Assembly: GCA_020436085.1 (NCBI GenBank)
Contig: JAGQYM010000030.1
Coordinates: forward strand, 1-53,897
Direction of reading: 5' to 3'
DNA from: Cyclobacteriaceae bacterium
GTDB taxonomy: Bacteria; Bacteroidota; Bacteroidia; Cytophagales; Cyclobacteriaceae
Length of the DNA: 53,897 bases
The notes under the pieces are model-generated. The model was given only the letters and a program-made list of their open reading frames with translations. It had not been told where the DNA came from and did not search any database. This document shows, piece after piece, positions 49,228 through 53,897 of the stretch (the stretch's first letter is position 1; every line of letters starts with the position of its first letter). The position numbers and the translations under genes are program-made.

Positions 49228-50889
49228 ATGGAGTTTGATATTTCAACCACGATCGCTGGCGTAGGTCTTTTTCTCTTGGGAATGATGTTTCTCGAAGAGT
49301 CACTTCGAAAGCTGGCGGGTCGCACGTTTAAAATATTCTTGCGCAAACAGACCGATAACAAATTCAAGGCTGTTGCAGGGGGTGCAATTGTAACGGGCGT
49401 TTTACAAAGTAGTTCCGTAGTGAACCTGATGGTGCTGGCGTTTGTAGGTGCGGGGATACTTACCATGCAAAACGCACTGGCTGTAATATTGGGAGCCAAC
49501 ATCGGCACGACATTAACCAGTTGGATCGTTGCTACCATCGGATTTAAAATCAACATCGAAGCATTTGCATTTCCGATTGTCGGTGTCTTTGGCATCACGA
49601 TGGCATTGGCGAAAAAGGATTCTGTTGTTTTTCAATGGAGTAAATTTCTTTTTGGTTTCGGTGCGCTATTCGTAGGGTTGAGTTTTATGAAGAGTGGCTT
49701 CGAGCATCTGGTGGGTCAAATGGATTTCTCAAACTTTGGTGATCAGCCCTTGGCTGTTTTTATTTTGATAGGATTCGGCATCACTACAGTAATACAATCC
49801 AGTTCGGCAACGGTGGCAATTACGTTGACGGCATTACATAGCGGTGCGATTGGACTTTTTGGTGCAATGGCAATGGTTTTAGGATCGGAAGTAGGCACAA
49901 CCATCAAGTTGCTGTTAGCTTCCCTGGGAGGAGTTGCTGCCAAAAAGCGCGTGGCCTTTGGAAACTTCATTTACAATGGCGTCATGATTGTTCTGATCAT
50001 GATTGCACTCACCCCCTTACGAAACTTCATTGTGGACGGAATGAATGTCAAAGATGATCTTATCGCGCTTGTAGTCTTTCAAAGTGGTATTAACATTCTG
50101 GGCGTGGTCATCTTCTTTCCCTTCTTAAACATTTTTGGTAAATTCTTGAGTAACCGATTCGCAAATCATGATCAAGGGTCAAAGTTTATTAAGGCTATCC
50201 CACCCACGGTTGGTGGCGATCTCGGATTGGATGCTGTGGCAAAGGAAACAAAGGGACTGCTAATCCTGGTGGTAGATTTTGTGCTGAACAGTTTTGGAAC
50301 CTACGATAGCACCATCAGAAACCAAATTGATCACGAGGTTCGCAACAAGTCAACGCATGAGAAATATGACTTGTTAAAGTTGATTCATGGTGAGGTGCAT
50401 AACTATGTGATCAACTTCAATAAGGGAACGCTTGACAGCGCTGAAGCTGAGTACCTGGATCGACTGGCATCAGCTGTGCGAAATGGTATGTTTGCCGCAA
50501 AAAGTATCAAAGATTCAATGAATGACATCGATCAATTTAAGAATTCATCGAACAATTCGAAGTTTCAGTATTATCACAGCAGTCGTGAATCCGTCAGAGA
50601 GTTTTATCGGAAAATATCAGACTTCCTGACGCATCCAGCTACTCCCAATGTTTTTGAAGACATGGTTAACCTATACAATGAAGTGCATAAAGGCTACAAT
50701 GACAGACTCAATGAGCTATACAAGTCTGGTATGGATACTGACCTCAGTGAAATGGAGGTGTCAACGCTGATCAATTACAACCGTGAGCTGTACAGTTCCC
50801 ACAAAGCAATAGTTTGGGCAACTAAGGACTTCTTGCTGAATCACGAACAGGGTAAATATTTTTCTGAGCTGCCAGGCTTCATTCGTTGA
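49228..50889 (+). CDS. Na/Pi cotransporter family protein with PhoU-like tail
   Basis: The 553-residue protein has the duplicated QSSS motif of NptA/YjbB-type transporters (LQSSSVVNLMVLAFVGAG and IQSSSATVAITLTALHSG), about eight membrane helices (residues 5-310), and a helical PhoU-like C-terminal domain (about 340-545). It moves phosphate or another anion with sodium across the inner membrane, either way. A regulon-type promoter precedes it, and a PLD-family gene follows after 56 bases. Confidence 0.9.
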   Translation: MEFDISTTIAGVGLFLLGMMFLEESLRKLAGRTFKIFLRKQTDNKFKAVAGGAIVTGVLQSSSVVNLMVLAFVGAGILTMQNALAVILGANIGTTLTSWIVATIGFKINIEAFAFPIVGVFGITMALAKKDSVVFQWSKFLFGFGALFVGLSFMKSGFEHLVGQMDFSNFGDQPLAVFILIGFGITTVIQSSSATVAITLTALHSGAIGLFGAMAMVLGSEVGTTIKLLLASLGGVAAKKRVAFGNFIYNGVMIVLIMIALTPLRNFIVDGMNVKDDLIALVVFQSGINILGVVIFFPFLNIFGKFLSNRFANHDQGSKFIKAIPPTVGGDLGLDAVAKETKGLLILVVDFVLNSFGTYDSTIRNQIDHEVRNKSTHEKYDLLKLIHGEVHNYVINFNKGTLDSAEAEYLDRLASAVRNGMFAAKSIKDSMNDIDQFKNSSNNSKFQYYHSSRESVREFYRKISDFLTHPATPNVFEDMVNLYNEVHKGYNDRLNELYKSGMDTDLSEMEVSTLINYNRELYSSHKAIVWATKDFLLNHEQGKYFSELPGFIR

Positions 50890-50945
50890 TTGTACGTTGT
50901 TGATCAAGCTCACTATTTCTAACTTGGTGACTTGTCGTTTTTCTG

Positions 50946-52055
50946 ATGGTTTCAGCCGGTCAATATTCAGACAACAATTGTGTTACCTTCATTACTGGCG
51001 GAAAACATTATTTCGATCACCTGCTCCATCTGATTGGTTCAGCGAAGGAGACACTTCACCTTCAGACTTACATTTTTGAAGAAGATGAGACGGGGCAAAT
51101 GGTGACAAACGCCTTGGTTGCTGCCGTGCACAGAGGAGTTAAGGTCTTTTTGCTTGTGGATGGATATGCCTCTCAGGGCTTAAGCAGGAAGTTTATTTTC
51201 AAGCTTAAAGATGAGGGAATTAACTTCAAGTTTTTCGAACCTCTTTTTAAAAGCCGAAAGTTTTATCTTGGTCGAAGGCTTCATCACAAAGTATGTGTAA
51301 GTGATCTTCGATACGCGATGGTTGGAGGGATCAACGTGGCGAACCACTATAACGATTTGCCCGACAACCCGGCCTGGCTCGACTTTGCTATGGGGGTGGA
51401 GGGTGACATCGTGAGCGAATTGTTTGTGCTGTGTCAAAAAACCTGGAACGGCTTTCAGCCCTTGAGGAAAATTCCGCCACTGAGGAATCGTCCTGTTTTC
51501 GCTATTCGTAAAGGAGATAAAAGTGCAGTTCGGATGAGACGAAATGATTGGGTGAGGAGAAAACAGGAAATATCACGGAGCTACCTGGAAATGTTCAATA
51601 ACGCAAGTTCACATATTACTTTGCTGTCCAGCTACTTTTTACCGGGGCGAGTCTTCAGACGAGCATTAAAGAGAGCCAGAGACCGTGGTGTCGAAGTGAC
51701 GGTGATCGTTGCAGGTAAATCGGATGTGAAAATTTCAAAGTATGCCGAACGTTTTATGTATGAATGGATGCTGGTACGCGGCATCAAAATCATTGAATAC
51801 AATAAGACTGTTCTTCATGGCAAATTGGCGATTTGTGATGATGAGTGGATTACGCTTGGGTCTTTCAATGTAAATGATATCAGTACGTATGCCAGCGTAG
51901 AACTGAATCTTGATGTGAAGGATACAACATTAGTGCGCGAAATCAGGAGCGAAGTAGAGTCAATACTAACCGGGCATACCCAAGCAGTTGATGAAAATTA
52001 TGTTGCAAGTCATACGTCTTTGCTGACGAGGTTTTGCAATGGAGTGCTTTTATGA
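50946..52055 (+). CDS. Phospholipase D-family protein, cardiolipin synthase-like
   Basis: The 369-residue protein has two HxKxxxxD active-site motifs: HHKVCVSD with GGINVANHYND, and HGKLAICD with GSFNVNDIS. It lacks the N-terminal membrane helices of ClsA and resembles ClsB-type enzymes, which join phospholipids to form cardiolipin. It follows the Na/Pi gene by 56 bases and likely shares its promoter, giving a membrane-related stress operon. Confidence 0.9.
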   Translation: MVSAGQYSDNNCVTFITGGKHYFDHLLHLIGSAKETLHLQTYIFEEDETGQMVTNALVAAVHRGVKVFLLVDGYASQGLSRKFIFKLKDEGINFKFFEPLFKSRKFYLGRRLHHKVCVSDLRYAMVGGINVANHYNDLPDNPAWLDFAMGVEGDIVSELFVLCQKTWNGFQPLRKIPPLRNRPVFAIRKGDKSAVRMRRNDWVRRKQEISRSYLEMFNNASSHITLLSSYFLPGRVFRRALKRARDRGVEVTVIVAGKSDVKISKYAERFMYEWMLVRGIKIIEYNKTVLHGKLAICDDEWITLGSFNVNDISTYASVELNLDVKDTTLVREIRSEVESILTGHTQAVDENYVASHTSLLTRFCNGVLL

Positions 52056-52073
52056 GTATTAGAATACTTTTTT
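52055..52073 (+). terminator. Weak intrinsic terminator of the PLD-family gene
   Basis: AGTAT / ATACT with a 4-base loop is followed by six T residues, starting at the last base of the stop codon. Confidence 0.5.
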
Positions 52074-52125
52074 ACTTCTTCACCTTTTACTTTAAACAAG
52101 TCGAAAAGACCGAATGATTTTTCTG

Positions 52126-53469
52126 CTATTTTATAAACAGGTCCAGAACTAAAACACCAAAAAGACCCAGTACTGACATGACTGATTCCATCACGGTCCA
52201 TGACAAGAATGTTTCTTTAAGGGAGAGACCAATGTATTCCTTGAACATCCAGAACCCGGTGTCATTGATGTGCGAACCAAAAATGCTACCCGCTCCAATA
52301 GAGAGCACCATCAACTCGGGAGATGCTTGTGTGGCTACTACAAGAGGTGCAACAATCCCTACTGCAGTCAGTCCTGCGATGGTGGCAGATCCGAGTGTAA
52401 CACGCAAAAGCGCTGTCACCAGCCAACCAAATAAGAGCGGGTTGATGTTCCAGTTTTTACTCACATCAATGATGTAGTCTCCAGTGCCGCTATCGATCAA
52501 TACCTGCTTCAATACTCCACCGGATGTTATAATCAAAAGTATCATCGCTATTCCCGATATTCCTTCGGCTGCCCAACTCATTACTTGAGAAGTGGCGTAA
52601 CCTAACTTAACCCCGAGAAAATAGATAGCAAGAAGAGAAGATGAGAGTAACGCAATGGTAGGATCGCCAAGGAAGAGCATAATGTCAACGAGCCACCCAG
52701 ATTCAAAATACATTTTGATAAAAACAGCCAAAGTCATGAGCACGATGGGAAGTAATGCGATGATAAAACTAGTGCCGCGTGATGGAATTGACTCGTTAGT
52801 TGCTTCAGTTTTTGTACCTGTAGAGTTTTCATTGAAATGACCTTTCCTGAAAAACCAGGCCAGGGCAGGACCAGATATAATCGAGAGTGGCAGCACCAGG
52901 ATGAGTCCGTAGAGTAAAGTGAGGCCCAGATCTGCATCAAGACTATCTACTAAGACAACGGGTCCCGGATGAGGAGGTAAAAAACAATGCGTGGCCGAAA
53001 GAGCGGCAGCCATTGGAATCGCAACAAAAACCAGTGGAACGTTGGCGGTTCGGGCAACCGAAAAAACCAGAGGGATAAGGATGACAAATCCGGCATTGTA
53101 GTAAAGTGGCAGGCCAACCAGAAATCCTGTGATGAGTACAGCCCATTGTACGTGCTGTTTACCGAGCCCTTTTATGAGGGCGTTTGATATTTCTTGTATC
53201 GCTCCACTTTTCTCCAAAATCTTTCCCAGGACTGCACCAAGACATAGTATGAGAGCCAGGCCACCCAACGTACTTCCTACTCCCTTTTCAATCGATGAAA
53301 CCAGAGAGGCAGTATCCATACCAAGCGTCAGTCCGATGAGGATGGCGACTATTAGCAGGGAGAGGAACGGAGTGATTTTTTTTGAGGTGAGCCAAACCTG
53401 GAGAAGAATTCCGATGGCGATGATTAATAAAGGCATCAGCGAATGTTCTATTTCGCCAGAAGATAACAA
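52126..53469 (-). CDS. GntP-family gluconate:H+ symporter-like permease
   Basis: The 447-residue protein has about 12 membrane helices, starting with LLIIAIGILLQVWLTSK and including the family blocks GGLALILCLGAVLGKILEKSGA, FLPPHPGPVVLV and SIFGSHINDTGFWMFKEYIGL. These are conserved across gluconate, idonate and related sugar-acid permeases. No catabolic gene is beside it, so the exact sugar acid is open. It lies downstream of tRNA-Leu on the same strand, with a terminator between. Confidence 0.92.
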   Translation of the reverse strand: MLSSGEIEHSLMPLLIIAIGILLQVWLTSKKITPFLSLLIVAILIGLTLGMDTASLVSSIEKGVGSTLGGLALILCLGAVLGKILEKSGAIQEISNALIKGLGKQHVQWAVLITGFLVGLPLYYNAGFVILIPLVFSVARTANVPLVFVAIPMAAALSATHCFLPPHPGPVVLVDSLDADLGLTLLYGLILVLPLSIISGPALAWFFRKGHFNENSTGTKTEATNESIPSRGTSFIIALLPIVLMTLAVFIKMYFESGWLVDIMLFLGDPTIALLSSSLLAIYFLGVKLGYATSQVMSWAAEGISGIAMILLIITSGGVLKQVLIDSGTGDYIIDVSKNWNINPLLFGWLVTALLRVTLGSATIAGLTAVGIVAPLVVATQASPELMVLSIGAGSIFGSHINDTGFWMFKEYIGLSLKETFLSWTVMESVMSVLGLFGVLVLDLFIK

Positions 53470-53471
53470 CT

Positions 53472-53502
53472 AAAAATAAAAAAGCCCTCGTAAAGAGGGC
53501 TT
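53472..53502 (-). terminator. Intrinsic terminator after tRNA-Leu
   Basis: AAGCCCTC / GAGGGCTT with a 5-base loop; on the minus strand the stem runs into TTTTTTATTTTT. It separates the tRNA from the permease gene. Confidence 0.85.
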
Positions 53503-53511
53503 AGGCTTTCG

Positions 53512-53593
53512 TACCTGAGGCCGGAATCGAACCGGCACGTCTTGCGACACACGATTTTGAGTCGTGCGCGTCTACCAATTCCGCCACTCAGGC
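53512..53593 (-). tRNA. tRNA-Leu (anticodon CAA)
   Basis: The 82-base gene folds as a class II tRNA: acceptor GCCTGAG / CTCAGGT (one G-T pair), D arm with AATTGGTAGAC, anticodon stem CACGA / TCGTG around the loop CTCAAAA (anticodon CAA, decoding UUG), a long variable arm, and T arm GGTTCGATTCC. The 3' CCA is not encoded. Confidence 0.95.
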
Positions 53594-53669
53594 AGCCAAT
53601 GGGGTTGCTTTGGTGCCAGTGCCAGGCAACCGGGCTGCAAATATGCTCAAACTTTGAGTTTTCGGCAAT

Positions 53670-53897
53670 TTACAGCTCGATATATTTCTCCAGGGAGTAG
53701 GCCTGGGTGCGCTTGGAAAACAAGGTTTTGACGCGCCCCCATACGCTTCCAAACAGGGCCGACTTCCTGTAGTTTTCAAGGCTTCCGGGGCCGTCCCAGT
53801 GGCTCAGGGTAGTGTAGCTGTTCGGGTCGTCACGGTCTTTGAGCAGTTGCAGGTGCGTGCATCCTGGAAAGCTCCTGATGGCCTCTTTGTTCTTATT
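53670..53897 (-). CDS. ABM-domain (antibiotic biosynthesis monooxygenase-like) protein, 5' end outside window
   Basis: The visible 75 C-terminal residues include FPGCTHLQLLKD, YTTLSHWDGPGSLENYRKS and KRTQAYSLEKYIEL, fitting the ABM ferredoxin-like fold of small quinol or heme monooxygenases. The start codon lies beyond the window. Third codon positions are strongly G/C (CTG, GCC, AGC, AAC), clearly more than in neighbouring genes, which may mean high expression or transfer. Confidence 0.75.
   Translation of the reverse strand, partial: NKNKEAIRSFPGCTHLQLLKDRDDPNSYTTLSHWDGPGSLENYRKSALFGSVWGRVKTLFSKRTQAYSLEKYIEL

Noticed and set aside
1-53897. CRISPR array, prophage, IS element or rRNA operon
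   Set aside because: No regularly spaced repeats, integrase, transposase, phage structural genes or rRNA sequence could be seen.

Overview
The window reads as chromosomal DNA of a Bacteroidota bacterium, probably in the Cytophagales. The evidence is indirect: several genes are preceded by the Bacteroidota -7 promoter element TAnnTTTG, there is a very large C25 (gingipain-like) protease with a type IX secretion-type C-terminus, an ECF sigma / anti-sigma / outer-membrane-barrel operon, a PadR-PspC-head-GIN pair, and many Bacteroidota-type small families (DUF6799, DHCW cupin, DUF4386). I cannot name a species. No IS element, prophage, CRISPR array or rRNA operon is visible; one tRNA gene is present.

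Layout. 1-4.5 kb: the end of an outer-membrane barrel gene, a COG4324-type metallopeptidase, an OmpR-type response regulator with its histidine kinase, and an RluA-family pseudouridine synthase. 4.5-7.2 kb: the rplM-rpsI-rpsB block and tsf, with a terminator hairpin between rpsB and tsf. 7.2-20.2 kb: mostly single metabolic and envelope genes (PAS-LuxR regulator, lipoprotein, aldose epimerase, FAD oxidase, beta-propeller/CehA hydrolase, M20 hydrolase, M23 peptidase, cupin). 20.4-22.7 kb: a DbpA-type DEAD-box helicase with a structured leader and a lipoprotein gene. 22.7-26.8 kb: phenylacetyl-CoA epoxidase genes paaA-paaB-paaC-dinB-paaD behind a TetR regulator; paaE is not in the window. 26.9-35 kb: ECF sigma operon, two tandem secreted paralogues, a beta-CASP nuclease, and the PadR/PspC pair. 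35-40.6 kb: the C25 protease and a SlyD-like isomerase.

40.7-52 kb is the most interesting part. A PAS histidine kinase and a receiver-CRP fusion are followed by AI-2E-family, DUF6799/outer-membrane, HPF/UspA, small-protein and Na/Pi-PLD transcription units. Five promoters here carry a Crp/Fnr-like dyad (consensus near CTGATGnnnGTCAT). In all five the dyad ends exactly 23 bp before the -7 element, so its centre falls near -41, the classic class II activator position. I propose that the receiver-CRP protein runs a local stress or dormancy regulon. The geometry is read from the sequence; the assignment to this regulator is inference.

The window ends with a GntP permease, tRNA-Leu(CAA) with its own terminator, and the 3' part of an ABM-like monooxygenase gene.
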